Source: Lentisphaerota bacterium (lineage in GTDB: Bacteria > Verrucomicrobiota > Kiritimatiellia > UBA8416 > JAUUYL01). Taken from it: 40,865 bases of DNA. Both the position numbers and the translations under genes were made by a program. The notes under the pieces are model-generated. The model was given only the letters and a program-made list of their open reading frames with translations. It was not told the DNA's origin and did no database searches. The stretch lies in assembly GCA_030590485.1 (NCBI GenBank), contig JAUUYL010000015.1, forward strand, positions 1-40,865. The letters are read 5' to 3'. Below are positions 14,430-24,291 of the stretch, one piece after another; position 1 is the stretch's first letter; each line of letters opens with the position of its first letter.

Positions 14430-16175
14430 TTATAGCGCAGCACGATCATACAGATCGCGATAAGAACCGCCATTGGCGATGAGCTCGTCATGCGTGCCTG
14501 CCTCAACGATCTTACTGTCCTTCAGAACATACGTCATATCAGCATCACGAACTGTCGAAAGACGGTGCGCGATAATAACGGTCGTTCGACCTGCACACAA
14601 CTCCTTCATTGATTGCTGAATCATTGTCTCAGATTCAGAATCGAGCGAAGATGTAGCCTCATCAAATATGAGAACAGGAGGGTTCTTAAGAAATACGCGC
14701 GCTATGGAAACGCGCTGTTTCTGTCCTCCCGACAGCTTTACGCCACGTTCCCCTACTAGCGATTCAAAACCGTCTGGGAGTGACTGTACAAAATCGTATA
14801 TATGCGCTCTTTTGGCTGCTTCATACATCTCTTCCTGAGTAGCATCTGGTTTACCAAATGTGATGTTCTCCCTGATTGTAGCATCAAAAAGAAATACATC
14901 CTGCTGGACAATGCCGACCAACTGCCGCAGATCCTGCTTTTTCAATTTCATTATATTATGACCATCTATTTCTATGCTTCCACGCTGAGGCTCATAGAAT
15001 CTCGGTATCAATGAGGCCATCGTGGATTTCCCGGCACCGGACTCGCCCACAAGCGCCACGGTCTTGCCAGCCTCTATATGCAGATCGATATCTTCAAGCA
15101 CCCACGGCGTATCTCCATCCTCATACTTGAAGTAAAGGTTATTAAAACGGATGTCGCCGTTCATCGCTTTAAGACTGACGGCGTCTGCCCTGTCTTCTAT
15201 ATCCGGAACTTCATCCATTATCTCGACAAACCTCTCGAAAGCCGCTACCCCCTGCTGGTATGACTCCATAAATCCGACCAGCCGCCTTACCGGCTGAAAC
15301 ATGTACCTGCGGTACATTAGAAACCCTATCATCTCCACAAGCTCAAGAGCCCCGGCATGCACCAGCAGGACTCCGCCACCGATGATAATTACCGAGTAGA
15401 ACTCCATCAGAAACATCATCCCCGCGTGAAATCGAGCCATCGTTCCGTACATATTTGATTTGGCGGTCAAGAAATCGTCATTAACATTACTAAACCTGTC
15501 TACCGCATAATCTTCCTTGGCGTATGACTGTGTCTCTCTGATGCCCTGAATAGCATTTTCAACATTACTGTTTATATCTGCTACCCTGACGCGAACTTCC
15601 CGAAATGTCCGCCTCAACCTGATTCTGAATATGCTCCCCCACATAAGGATAAACGGCAGAGGAATGGTCACTATAACTGCCATCTTCCAGTTTATTATGT
15701 ACATAAATACTAACGACCCAAATATCAGTATACCCGAGACAAGCGCATCCTCCGGCGCATGATGAGCCAGCTCGCTGATAGTAAACAGATCATTCGAAAT
15801 ACGGGACATGATATGACCTGTCTTTGTGTTGTCAAAGAAACGAAACGACAGCTTCTGTAAATGCCGGAAAAGATCCAAGCGCATCGCTGTCTCAATACGA
15901 GTGCCAAGTATATGCCCCCACTTCACATTGATAAACTCGCAGTACGCCATTATTACGATCAGAATGGTCATCACCCCGATGGTGAGCCATATCTCGCTCG
16001 GCTCGGACTGCGCCATCTGATCTCGGCCAAGAAGACGCACAACCAGAAAAGGTATTACAATAGTTAATGCTGCACGTAACACCGCACTGGCCATATCCAG
16101 TGTAAACAACGGCCTGTGAGGGCGATAATAGCTGATAAAGCGCTTCAATAAATCGCTGGTATCTTCTTCTCTCAT
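14430..16175 (-). CDS. MsbA-type ABC exporter half-transporter
   Basis: This 581-residue fused membrane-ATPase protein has six membrane segments in residues 1-305 with the coupling motifs FRFFDNTKTGHIMSRISND and VENAIQGIRETQSYAKE. The nucleotide-binding domain has Walker A GESGAGKST (377-385), Q-loop VQQDVFLF (423-430), signature LSGGQ (481-485), Walker B VLIFDEA (501-507) and the H-loop IIAHRLSTV. It works as a dimer and probably exports a lipid or hydrophobic compound. It is 21 bp behind an MFS gene and, with the sulfatase upstream, may form a three-gene operon. Substrate unknown. Confidence 0.85.
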   Translation of the reverse strand: MREEDTSDLLKRFISYYRPHRPLFTLDMASAVLRAALTIVIPFLVVRLLGRDQMAQSEPSEIWLTIGVMTILIVIMAYCEFINVKWGHILGTRIETAMRLDLFRHLQKLSFRFFDNTKTGHIMSRISNDLFTISELAHHAPEDALVSGILIFGSLVFMYIINWKMAVIVTIPLPFILMWGSIFRIRLRRTFREVRVRVADINSNVENAIQGIRETQSYAKEDYAVDRFSNVNDDFLTAKSNMYGTMARFHAGMMFLMEFYSVIIIGGGVLLVHAGALELVEMIGFLMYRRYMFQPVRRLVGFMESYQQGVAAFERFVEIMDEVPDIEDRADAVSLKAMNGDIRFNNLYFKYEDGDTPWVLEDIDLHIEAGKTVALVGESGAGKSTMASLIPRFYEPQRGSIEIDGHNIMKLKKQDLRQLVGIVQQDVFLFDATIRENITFGKPDATQEEMYEAAKRAHIYDFVQSLPDGFESLVGERGVKLSGGQKQRVSIARVFLKNPPVLIFDEATSSLDSESETMIQQSMKELCAGRTTVIIAHRLSTVRDADMTYVLKDSKIVEAGTHDELIANGGSYRDLYDRAAL

Positions 16176-16196
16176 GCCTGTCTTTATAACGCACTA

Positions 16197-17561
16197 TCAG
16201 CCCACAGTCGACACTTCTTGACTGGAATCCTCTGATTCGGCTTCCTGCGGATTGCGCGTGAATAGGCTTGCGATGAGGAAACAGGCAGTGACCGCGAGTG
16301 ATATAAGGGCAGGCAGGCGGTAGCTGCCGCTGAGAATTTCAAGCTTGCTGAAGAACCAGGGCCCGATTGCGCTGCCGAAGACCATCAGGCTCATCGCAAA
16401 TCCGGATATTGCGCCCAGATGATCCCTGCCGAAGAAGGTCGGCCAAGTGATACTGAGCAGCAGAGAAAAAAGCGCCGTGGCTATGCCGCCGCCTATAAAG
16501 TACACCCAGAGCATAACGCCTTCGCCGAGAAAAGCGACGCCGAGCATCATCAGCATCAGACCTAACAGCTCGATTCTTAGAATATGCTGAAGGCGCACGG
16601 AATCAGCAAGGCGCCCGAAGAGCGGGCGCAGTATCATGGATATTATGCAACCCGGTATGAAGCTGGCAAATGCTGTCGTGCGAGTGAGGCCGACCGACCC
16701 GAATATGCTCTCAATGTGAAAGGCAACTGCAGTTACGAACATCGCATACATCATCGCAGGCCCAGCAAAGACCCAGAAAGCCATAGTCCTGCGTGTTTCG
16801 GGCAAATCGTATTGTCTGTAAACTTTATGGAGCCGCTCTCCTTTGCCATCATCAGCGACTTTCCGGCCGTCAGGAATCAGTCCGCAGGATTCAGGGTTAT
16901 CCCGAAACAGCAATAAAGCCACTGGCACAAAGATGAATATTGCCACCACGCCCAGGATCTCCCAGCCGCGCCGCCATCCGAAAGATTCGACCAGAAGGTA
17001 GAAGAAAAACGGTGTTGCGGCAAAACCCGGTTGAGTGAGAAAGCCCATGATGCCGGTTGCCATGCCGCGCCTGTGGTTGAACCATTTGACGACCATATTC
17101 CTGCATGACAGGGTCATGACACCCTGACCTGAGAAGCGAAGCATGAGGAAAAGAAGTGTCATCACGATGACAGATGACATTTCCGAACTTAACGGTCCTC
17201 TCGACAGGTATCCGGCAATCTTGTCACATCGTGCCAGAAGAAACGTCGTCAGTCCCATAATCAATGCGGCTAGTGGCGCGACAATACGGACGCCAAGTCG
17301 ATCGAGCAGCTTGCCGACGGACGTAAGCATCAATGAACTGAGAATGGTGCCGATCATATAGGCTGTGCTGATTGCGACATCGCTGATGCCCAATGCGTCA
17401 CGCATGTGGCTCTTGAACGCGGAGACTCCCAGCGTCTGCCCCGGCATGCTGGCCAAGATACCGATACCGCTCAGAAAGACGATGATCCAACCGTAAAAAA
17501 ACGGCAACCGCGCCGGAGCAAACGGAACTGTCGCATATTTATCTTCCAGATATTTACTCAT
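16197..17561 (-). CDS. Major facilitator superfamily transporter
   Basis: This 454-residue inner-membrane protein has twelve predicted helices. The family motif A region between helices 2 and 3 reads GKLLDRLGVRIVAP, and the repeat between helices 8 and 9 reads RPLFGRLADSVRLQ. The N-terminus FYGWIIVFLSGIGILASMPGQTLGVS resembles the OFA/monocarboxylate-type group. Following a periplasmic sulfatase by 64 bp suggests uptake of a desulfated product, which is inference. No clear ribosome site. Confidence 0.8.
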   Translation of the reverse strand: MSKYLEDKYATVPFAPARLPFFYGWIIVFLSGIGILASMPGQTLGVSAFKSHMRDALGISDVAISTAYMIGTILSSLMLTSVGKLLDRLGVRIVAPLAALIMGLTTFLLARCDKIAGYLSRGPLSSEMSSVIVMTLLFLMLRFSGQGVMTLSCRNMVVKWFNHRRGMATGIMGFLTQPGFAATPFFFYLLVESFGWRRGWEILGVVAIFIFVPVALLLFRDNPESCGLIPDGRKVADDGKGERLHKVYRQYDLPETRRTMAFWVFAGPAMMYAMFVTAVAFHIESIFGSVGLTRTTAFASFIPGCIISMILRPLFGRLADSVRLQHILRIELLGLMLMMLGVAFLGEGVMLWVYFIGGGIATALFSLLLSITWPTFFGRDHLGAISGFAMSLMVFGSAIGPWFFSKLEILSGSYRLPALISLAVTACFLIASLFTRNPQEAESEDSSQEVSTVG

Positions 17562-17625
17562 CAGAGCGACAGATACTATATGAAGATACGATAATTAGCT
17601 ATGAAAAGAGGACATTCATTAGATC

Positions 17626-19035
17626 TTACTTGCGTTTCGATGGATTATCTAAATTCAGATTGTCACCCATCTCTTTCTGTAAAACCAGAAAGTCAGCGCG
17701 TAGATCTTTGACCACCTTGGCGTATTCGGGGTTGTCAATAAGGTCTTTCATCTCGTGGGGATCTTTCTTCAGATTAAACAAACGCATCTTCTTCTTTGCT
17801 GTCGGATAGAAGATAAGCTTCCAGTCGCCTTTAGCGATCATTCGCTGGGTATTTATATATTTTCCATAGATCCGTTTATACTGAGTCTTCTTCTCCCCCC
17901 GGATCAGAGGCATCAGGCTATTGAACTCAACATGCTTCGGCTTCTGAACGCCAGCCAGATCGAGAGCTGTAGCCATAGCATCCTGCAGGTAGATCGGCGC
18001 ATCGATCTGGCTGTTCGGCTTTATGCCGGGGCCAACGATGATAAACGGCGCGCGCATCGAGTGCTCGTACATGTTCTGTTTTCCAACCAGACCATGGTGA
18101 CCAACAGCCAACCCGTGGTCAGCAGTGAAGATTATGTATGTATTATCAGCCTTACCGCTTGCCTCCAATGCGTCGAGCATACGGCCGATATGGTGATCCA
18201 TATAGGTGATTGATGCGTAATATTCCTGACGGTTGACCTTGACCGAATACTCGGTACGAGGATAAGGCATCAGGCGTTCATCACGCAGCCTCTTACCGCA
18301 AATAGCATCGGCATACGGATACTCAGGCAGAAAGTTTTCAGGAATCTTGATCGAGTCGAGCGGATACATATCCACATACTCTTTTGGCGCCTGACGAGGA
18401 TCATGCGGTGCGTTAAAAGCCAGATACATAAAAAACGGCTTGTCATCATTTTTTACCTGCTCAAAAAACTCGACTGTATTATCAGCAAGTATCTGCGTCC
18501 AGTGCGTGCCGCCCGTCCAGAAGCCTTCGCGCTTTGTATCCCACGGTTTCCAACCCTTTTTGTAATCTTCCTCATCTACCGGACGACTGTAGCCTTCCGG
18601 GGTCTGGTTAGGCATTCCCGGACGAACATCCTTCACAACATCAAATCGAGGGTTGCCTGACACATGCCATTTCCCTGTCATATAGGTGGTATACCCTGCC
18701 CCATTCATCATATCCGACCAGCGCGGAAACTTATTAACACCTTCCTTCGCTCGATTCACGAAGCAGCCGGAATTCAGCATCGCACGGCTTGCCATGCAGA
18801 CCGCTCCATTCCATGCTCCCATGTTGTACGTATGAGTGAAGCTGACGCCGCGATTGACAAGTCGGTCAAGGTTCGGTGTCTTTACTTCCGTCAGACCATA
18901 GGCACCTATCGACTCGTATGTCTGGTCATCCGTGAAGATAAACATGATGTTAGGTTTGGTCTTTTCAGCTAATACTGAGATTGCACAGCATAACGCTGCC
19001 GCCGCCACTAGAGATATAAACTTTTTATTTTTCAT
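17626..19035 (-). CDS. Secreted type I sulfatase (formylglycine-dependent)
   Basis: This 469-residue protein has a signal peptide (residues 1-23, cut near VLA). PNIMFIFTDDQ has the metal aspartates D36 and D37. Cys80 in C-M-A-S-R should be converted to formylglycine; the usual third position is Pro, here Ala. FTADHGLAVGHHGLVGKQNMYE holds further metal and substrate ligands. It should hydrolyse sulfate esters, probably on polysaccharide. A TATAGT box at 19049-19044 lies eight bases before the ATG and there is no Shine-Dalgarno site, so the mRNA may be leaderless. No maturase gene (anSME) is in view. Confidence 0.85.
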   Translation of the reverse strand: MKNKKFISLVAAAALCCAISVLAEKTKPNIMFIFTDDQTYESIGAYGLTEVKTPNLDRLVNRGVSFTHTYNMGAWNGAVCMASRAMLNSGCFVNRAKEGVNKFPRWSDMMNGAGYTTYMTGKWHVSGNPRFDVVKDVRPGMPNQTPEGYSRPVDEEDYKKGWKPWDTKREGFWTGGTHWTQILADNTVEFFEQVKNDDKPFFMYLAFNAPHDPRQAPKEYVDMYPLDSIKIPENFLPEYPYADAICGKRLRDERLMPYPRTEYSVKVNRQEYYASITYMDHHIGRMLDALEASGKADNTYIIFTADHGLAVGHHGLVGKQNMYEHSMRAPFIIVGPGIKPNSQIDAPIYLQDAMATALDLAGVQKPKHVEFNSLMPLIRGEKKTQYKRIYGKYINTQRMIAKGDWKLIFYPTAKKKMRLFNLKKDPHEMKDLIDNPEYAKVVKDLRADFLVLQKEMGDNLNLDNPSKRK

Positions 19036-19039
19036 ACTG

Positions 19040-19302
19040 TTAGACTATACCATTTCGGAGAAAAGAACAACTGGTCACCCCAAAATATTTACCTACATGA
19101 CTGATAAACGGCTTCTTGATCCCGTCCGGCCAGCTTACGACGCAGGCGACATGGTTGTCTCCATCCGTCATAGAACCCTTCCGCCCCACCACATCACCAA
19201 ATGTTGTCTTCGTGACAATCGGCTTGTCCGTGCCGTTGTCGCCAACACCGGCAAAGCCATACAAAACAGCAATAACACTGCAGTGAAAATCTTTCTCATC
19301 AT
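19040..19302 (-). pseudogene. Sulfatase remnant with internal deletion
   Basis: AAGGAGATAGGA precedes ATGATG at 19302. The reading begins with a good signal peptide (MMRKIFTAVLLLFCMALPVL). In another frame it then jumps to GDNGTDKPIVTKTTFGDVVG and KGSMTDGDNHVACVVSWPDG, which belong to the middle of a sulfatase, after the metal-binding DNG. The catalytic half, some 250 residues, is missing, and the match ends again after about 50 residues. It lies directly upstream of the intact sulfatase and is clearly non-functional. Confidence 0.75.
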
Positions 19303-19474
19303 TCCTATCTCCTTATTAGTGCCCACCGACAAAACACAAGCTATCACGCTTTTCCAAACTATAAGTGCCGTATCATTTGCGATACTACAATAATGGTATA
19401 TCCATGGGACACTAAAATTGCCTGATAATTCATTTTCTAAGGCAGACTAGCGATCCGTAATCGAGCAATTAATA

Positions 19475-19503
19475 ACGACATTTCCCTGAAAGTAGTCTAT
19501 GAT
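19475..19503 (+). promoter_or_regulatory. Putative cvfB promoter (leaderless)
   Basis: ACGACA (19475-19480), 17 bases, TATGAT (19498-19503), then exactly six bases to the ATG at 19510. There is no ribosome site. The -35 match is weak. Confidence 0.45.
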
Positions 19504-19509
19504 ACCTCT

Positions 19510-20337
19510 ATGTTATCAATTGGAAAAATGAACAAGCTCACCGTTGACCGTATTGTTGATATGGGTGCATACCTGACGTCGGAGCAGGGCGAGGTCCTAC
19601 TGCCAAAGAAATACGTTTCCGAAGACCTCCGCTCTGGCGATGCGATCAATGTTTTTATCTACAGCGGTTTTGAGGATGGCCTGACGGCGTCGATCAATAA
19701 ACCCTACGGGGTGGTTGGTGATATTGTCACTCTGCAGGTCGTGGATGTAAATGACTTCGGTGCCTTCCTTGACTGGGGAATGGAAAAGGATATCCTCCTC
19801 CCGAACGGCCGCCAACTCAAGCCGGTCGTTCCCGGCCAGAAATGTGTGGTCAAACTTGTGCTCGACGAGAAGACAGGGCGAGTGACCGCCAGTTCCAAGC
19901 TACGCCCCTTCCTGAACCCGAACAACAAGATGATGAAGCCGGGTGACGAGGTGAGCGCTCTGTTCTATGACGAATCTGAGATCGGGTTCACTGCCATCAT
20001 CAACGATACATTTATTGCGATGCTTCACCGGCCGGATGCAACCAAGCCGATTGAAATCGGCGATACTCTCACCGCATACGTCAAGCGTGTCCTCCCTGAG
20101 GGTCTTACAGAACTCTCACTCCGCAAGGTCGGCTACCAGGCTGTAGTCGAATCCCGTCCGCAGCTTCTTGACGCTCTCGAAAATGCCGGCGGCTTTCTGC
20201 CCTTCACAGACAAAAGCAGTCCAGAAGAGATCCGCGAGAAATTCGACATGAGCAAAAAAGCCTTCAAGCGAGTTGTAGGCACTCTCTACAAAGAGAAAAA
20301 AATCAAGATTGAAAATGACGGAATCAGGTTACTCTAG
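19510..20337 (+). CDS. cvfB: CvfB/YitL-family S1-domain RNA-binding protein
   Basis: This 275-residue protein has the CvfB layout. N-terminal S1-like repeats appear as [20 protein letters not shown] and [22 protein letters not shown], followed by [21 protein letters not shown]-terminal winged helix spans residues 225-275 ([29 protein letters not shown]). CvfB homologues bind RNA and affect virulence-factor or stress gene expression. The start at 19510 matches the family N-terminus (ML-IGK). Its end overlaps the convergent VF530-type gene by nine bases. Confidence 0.87.
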   Translation: MLSIGKMNKLTVDRIVDMGAYLTSEQGEVLLPKKYVSEDLRSGDAINVFIYSGFEDGLTASINKPYGVVGDIVTLQVVDVNDFGAFLDWGMEKDILLPNGRQLKPVVPGQKCVVKLVLDEKTGRVTASSKLRPFLNPNNKMMKPGDEVSALFYDESEIGFTAIINDTFIAMLHRPDATKPIEIGDTLTAYVKRVLPEGLTELSLRKVGYQAVVESRPQLLDALENAGGFLPFTDKSSPEEIREKFDMSKKAFKRVVGTLYKEKKIKIENDGIRLL

Positions 20338-20568
20338 GGGTTTGGGGCCAGCATCCAGGGTGTCGAGGTAGAGATCTTCTGCTTTTTTACGTGCCCAGGG
20401 GGTTCTTCGCATGAACTTGAGGCTGGATTTTACTGACGGGTCGTAGCGGAAACAGCGGATATCGATGAGCATACCAAGCTCCTCCCATCCATAGGTATCG
20501 ACTAGGCTTTCCACTATCTGCTCCAGTTTAATACCGTGCAGAGGGTTGTTGACTTGTTTCTCGCTCAT
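20329..20568 (-). CDS. VF530-family small DNA-binding protein (DUF2132)
   Basis: This 79-residue protein matches the VF530 family: [20 protein letters not shown], then [14 protein letters not shown], and [20 protein letters not shown]. The fold is a compact alpha bundle reported to bind DNA; its cellular role is unclear. I place the start at the second ATG (20568), since homologues begin a few residues before NNPLHG. An in-frame ATG at 20643 adds 25 unrelated residues. It lies 76 bp behind the antiporter gene and may be in that operon. Confidence 0.82.
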   Translation of the reverse strand: MSEKQVNNPLHGIKLEQIVESLVDTYGWEELGMLIDIRCFRYDPSVKSSLKFMRRTPWARKKAEDLYLDTLDAGPKPLE

Positions 20569-20644
20569 GATTTCGGTTTCAGCACCAACAGCCAGACAAT
20601 AATCCATACAGCGATAGCCCCGATTAATAATTCTAATCTGCAAT

Positions 20645-21868
20645 CTATGACTTCAGTTTCGACTCAGGAATCTCGCCCGCTTTCTGAAGTGCTATCTTTG
20701 TCAGGATAGGTCCGATAATTTCGAAGAAAATGCATGTGGCCGTGATCGTGGTGATGACTGTAGTGCCTATCTTGTCAGCATGAGCGGTACCTATTTCGGC
20801 AAAATCATGTTTTACTATGAGAGCAAGAGCTATAGCGACACCGGCCTGGGAGAGAAGTCCCATACCGATATACTTCTTTACCTTATCTTCCACTTTTCCA
20901 AACATGCCGCCAATTCCAGCCCCTGCAATCAAGCCTACTGACCTTCCAACGATATAAACTATTCCCAGAACACCCAGGGCGGGGATAGCGGCCAGTTTTA
21001 GATGTGCCCCTGCAAGGCAGAAAAACAGTATAAACAGCAAAGGCATTACATCCAGAATCCTCGAACCCACTTTCTGAACAAGTGCTTCAGCCCGTGTGTT
21101 TACCAGTGTGAATCCAATCATCAGATTAGTCAGAATAAGAGAAAGGTGGAAGGTCAGAGATACACCAATGGCCACCAGTATGGATCCGAACACCATAATA
21201 AGGATATCTCTGTCATCCTTAACCCTGCGAACCAGAATACAGAAGATAAGACCTATAATCCCTCCAAGTGAAATGCTCATAACAATTTCTTTAGCAGATT
21301 CAAGAATGCTGGGAAGAATATGAACTTCTGTATTAGAACCCTCGTTCACTAGAATGACTTTTGCGATAGCAGATGCAAAACCGAAAATGATAATGGCAAG
21401 TCCGTCATCAAAGCCGACAACAGCGTAAAGCGCCTTGGTAAGGCTTCCCTTTGCCTTGTACTCCTGAATGACGGCAACGGTTCCGGCCGGTGCACTTGCA
21501 GGTGCCATCGCACCGAATATCAGGGCAAGCGGCAGATCTCTGGTGAGCGCGTATACTACACCAAAAACAATAACGAACGATGCGAAGCACTCTGCAAATA
21601 TAACCGATATAATCCCCGAGCCCAATCTCTTGAGAGATGAAATACTTAATTCCTGACCGATACTGAAAGCAACGAACCCGAGCGCTATCTCGTTTACAAA
21701 AGAGAGGTGTTCAAGAACTACATCATTGAATTGATTCAACAGCGAAGGCCCCATCAGAACGCCCAAAAGCATATATCCAATGAGAGATGGAAGATGTATT
21801 TTTTTTCCAAGTCTGCCGGCAAAATAACCGACGACCACAGTAAGTCCGATAATAGTTAGAATATGCAT
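20645..21868 (-). CDS. CPA2-family cation/proton antiporter
   Basis: This 407-residue integral membrane protein has about 12-13 helices of the KefB/NhaA-like fold: [39 protein letters not shown], then [19 protein letters not shown], where the unwound transport motif lies. It ends after the last helix and has no cytoplasmic RCK/TrkA domain, unlike KefB. Control may instead come from the two EIIA-domain proteins directly upstream. The start ATG overlaps the stop of the preceding EIIA gene (TGATG). The ion, Na+ or K+, cannot be told. Confidence 0.82.
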   Translation of the reverse strand: MHILTIIGLTVVVGYFAGRLGKKIHLPSLIGYMLLGVLMGPSLLNQFNDVVLEHLSFVNEIALGFVAFSIGQELSISSLKRLGSGIISVIFAECFASFVIVFGVVYALTRDLPLALIFGAMAPASAPAGTVAVIQEYKAKGSLTKALYAVVGFDDGLAIIIFGFASAIAKVILVNEGSNTEVHILPSILESAKEIVMSISLGGIIGLIFCILVRRVKDDRDILIMVFGSILVAIGVSLTFHLSLILTNLMIGFTLVNTRAEALVQKVGSRILDVMPLLFILFFCLAGAHLKLAAIPALGVLGIVYIVGRSVGLIAGAGIGGMFGKVEDKVKKYIGMGLLSQAGVAIALALIVKHDFAEIGTAHADKIGTTVITTITATCIFFEIIGPILTKIALQKAGEIPESKLKS

Positions 21869-22701
21869 CAGGGTGTCACTTTCTTGATGCAGGATCTGCG
21901 ATTGCAGGAGGCGTATACGACGTCCTGAACAATCAACTTAACATCCGAACTGTTGTCCAGGGGGCCGGTGATGGATTCGACCCTTCTGATGATTTCGTTG
22001 GTCATACGTTTTTCAACGGTAACAACCAGAACTCTACAAAACGAGAGGAAGTCATCGTTGAGCAGACCTGCGAACAGCGGAACCTTTGCCATGTAATCAT
22101 TAGTTGATTTGACATCCAGAATAAATTCGGTCGATCCGTTCAGAGCCGAAAATATTGGTAATATTTCATGAAAAATATCCTCGTTGTTTATGACGACATG
22201 AAAGAGGTTTTTGCTTTCATGGTTTGTTAAATCTACATCGTCGTGCACATATTTAAGGAAGCTCTCGCTTATCATCTCTGGGGTTGTCTGCGCTGTTATT
22301 TCTTCAATGGCGCCAGGTATTCTCAACACCTGGGATATTGCAGAAAGAAGCCTGATGTGCCGCTGCGACTGTTCTTCCGGAGCGATCAAAAATATAGCCA
22401 TACTGACCGGCTGCTCATCAAGAGAGTCAAAATCAACCTTGTTTGGTGCAATAATAATACCGAGAATAAACTCTTCAATACCGGAAAGCCTGCAATGGGG
22501 TATTGCAATACCCCTTCCAAAACCGGTAGTCCCCAGCTCCTCTCTCTCTCGAAGTCCCTGCAGAACCGTACTGACCTCAATATCAGATAAGAGCTGCGAT
22601 TTACAGGCGAGCTCTGCCACCTTCGTCAGCAGTTCGTCCTTCCTCTTGAGCGATGATTCAACAGAAATGAGATTTGTGTCCAGTAGTTTCAAAAGGCTCA
22701 T
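21868..22701 (-). CDS. PTS EIIA(Ntr/Fru)-type regulator with C-terminal PII-like domain
   Basis: This 277-residue protein has a PTS EIIA type-2 domain in residues 1-148, with the phosphorylated histidine at 69 (GRGIAIPHCRL). A second domain follows (about 162-277: LFHVVINNEDIFHEILPIFS, then FCRVLVVTVEKRMTNEIIRR), resembling a PII/GlnB-type ferredoxin-like fold; this part is inference. No sugar permease is present, so the protein is probably regulatory. It is translationally coupled to the antiporter and 26 bp behind another EIIA gene. A phosphorylation-dependent effect on ion transport is plausible. Confidence 0.8.
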   Translation of the reverse strand: MSLLKLLDTNLISVESSLKRKDELLTKVAELACKSQLLSDIEVSTVLQGLREREELGTTGFGRGIAIPHCRLSGIEEFILGIIIAPNKVDFDSLDEQPVSMAIFLIAPEEQSQRHIRLLSAISQVLRIPGAIEEITAQTTPEMISESFLKYVHDDVDLTNHESKNLFHVVINNEDIFHEILPIFSALNGSTEFILDVKSTNDYMAKVPLFAGLLNDDFLSFCRVLVVTVEKRMTNEIIRRVESITGPLDNSSDVKLIVQDVVYASCNRRSCIKKVTP

Positions 22702-22727
22702 TATTTTCCTCCGTTCGATTGAGTTAG

Positions 22728-23435
22728 CTACAGGTGAGTAATAATTTCTATATCCGTCTTGATCAGCAATTCATGTATCTCGTCTACTGTCGCCACTTTA
22801 AGCATTTTCTCTACAATGTTTTTGTTTCGTAGCAACAGAGATATTTTTGCCATTAAACGAAGGTGCGTTGTATGCGAAGGCGTGCAGGGCAAAATAAAGA
22901 TATGCGTGAGTTCTCCATCTAGTGCATTAAAATCTGTACCGTCGCGGCATATGCCAAGTACCAATGACGGTGTTTTCATGTTAATCGCTGCAAAATCCTG
23001 AGCATGCGGAATTGCTACATTACGAGCAATCGCAGTTGATATGACATTTTCTCTTTCAATAAGATCTGCAACAAATGCTGTTGAGTCAGTTATTATGTTT
23101 TCCCTCACGAGAGGTAAAACAAGTTGATTGAGTACGTCTTCTCTAGAGCCTGGTTTAATGTCGATGAGTATTCTCTCCCGTGCGACAAGCTTGGAGAGAG
23201 GATATATCGTTTTCCCTGTATTGATTACACGTATCAGATCGTCTTTTGATGCGGTCAGCATTCTTTCGGTCAGCCAATCTTCAATGATATCACGCATAAA
23301 ACGCCACTGGTTGGATATCTTGGCACCAGGAATATCACCGGCCTGCACCATTCTCAGGATAGTTTTCTCCGACACCTTCAAATACGTGGCGATTTCGGAG
23401 AGTGTCAATATCTCATCTGTAGCGTTACTGTCCAT
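22728..23435 (-). CDS. Helix-turn-helix / PTS EIIA fusion protein
   Basis: This 235-residue protein starts with an excisionase/MerR-like helix-turn-helix (residues 10-55: LTLSEIATYLKVSEKTILRM, then SNQWRFMRDIIEDWL). A PTS EIIA domain follows from residue 78 with its phosphohistidine at 144 (ARNVAIPHAQD). It is first in the operon with the EIIA/PII-like protein and the CPA2 antiporter. It could be a DNA-binding regulator whose activity depends on PTS phosphorylation, or a plain phosphocarrier. AAAGGA before the ATG sets the start. Confidence 0.82.
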   Translation of the reverse strand: MDSNATDEILTLSEIATYLKVSEKTILRMVQAGDIPGAKISNQWRFMRDIIEDWLTERMLTASKDDLIRVINTGKTIYPLSKLVARERILIDIKPGSREDVLNQLVLPLVRENIITDSTAFVADLIERENVISTAIARNVAIPHAQDFAAINMKTPSLVLGICRDGTDFNALDGELTHIFILPCTPSHTTHLRLMAKISLLLRNKNIVEKMLKVATVDEIHELLIKTDIEIITHL

Positions 23436-23534
23436 TATTGTCCTTTAAAGGCAACATATAGACTGTTTTGTCTCAATGCAAGAGAAATATCAGTTTTGCA
23501 AGCTTAACAGCAGTAGATTTTCAGTAGCAACCCG

Positions 23535-23913
23535 TTACAGCACAGGTTCCGGCCATTCGGGGATGCCCTCAGCTTCTTTCTGTCTATTGAACTGCTCGAT
23601 AAAAGGCTTGCCGATATCAAGCGGTGCGTCTTCATTGACCATCAATGTTAAAGAGTTCCTTACCGACTAACCGCCACTTCTCATTGCGAATGGCGAATCT
23701 CTGGTATTTATGATTGTCAGGGTTCAGGGTTTTTAGAATCGGATTACCATGACAGCTCAGATCGCCGTAACCCTGATCGTCGGTCATGACCAGGATAATA
23801 TTAACGCGGGACTTACTGAGACTGCTACCCGTCGATGCTGACAACTGCGCAGATGTGACAATACAAATGGTACCCGCAAGCGTAATGACTGATCTTAAAA
23901 CATATCTCTTCAC
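23535..23913 (-). pseudogene. Second sulfatase remnant with internal deletion
   Basis: The 5' part gives a signal peptide and [20 protein letters not shown], the N-terminal metal-binding motif of arylsulfatases. It then joins in frame, after about 15 residues, to [20 protein letters not shown], which is the C-terminal end of the same family. About 300 residues, including the catalytic cysteine, are lost. A frameshift follows near 23635, and the last 35 residues (IEQFNRQKEAEGIPEWPEPV) are in another frame up to 23535. It is non-functional and of a different subfamily from the intact sulfatase. Confidence 0.8.
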
Positions 23914-24069
23914 AACTTGATTGCCTTTTGTATATCTAAGCCATTAACTCTAGCGTAAAGACGGAATCAAGATAATGGTGAAGGGAAAACCAAAAACCAA
24001 CTCCTACTGCGTTTCTTCTTGCCATACAATCATATATTTTGTCTAATACCCGCTAATTGGAGATTACGA

Positions 24070-24291
24070 ATGCCGAAAGATGATGCAATTGAAGTTACAG
24101 GAGTAGTACTTAAAGTATTGCCCGCGACGATGTACAGGGTTAAACTTGAGAACGACCACGAACTGCTTGCGCATATATCTGGTAAGATGCGGAAGAATTT
24201 CATTCGTATCACAGCAGGCGACAAAGTGACCGTCCAAATGTCTCCATACGATCTCACTAAAGGTCGTATTACTTATCGCCATAAAGGGTGA
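24070..24291 (+). CDS. infA: Translation initiation factor IF-1
   Basis: This 73-residue protein is a single S1/OB fold covering the whole chain. It binds the ribosomal A site during initiation. Motifs match IF-1: [40 protein letters not shown], then [16 protein letters not shown]. The ATG at 24070 with GGAG upstream gives the standard length; an in-frame ATG at 24019 adds 17 extra residues and is rejected. It is monocistronic and convergent with cmk. Confidence 0.95.
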   Translation: MPKDDAIEVTGVVLKVLPATMYRVKLENDHELLAHISGKMRKNFIRITAGDKVTVQMSPYDLTKGRITYRHKG

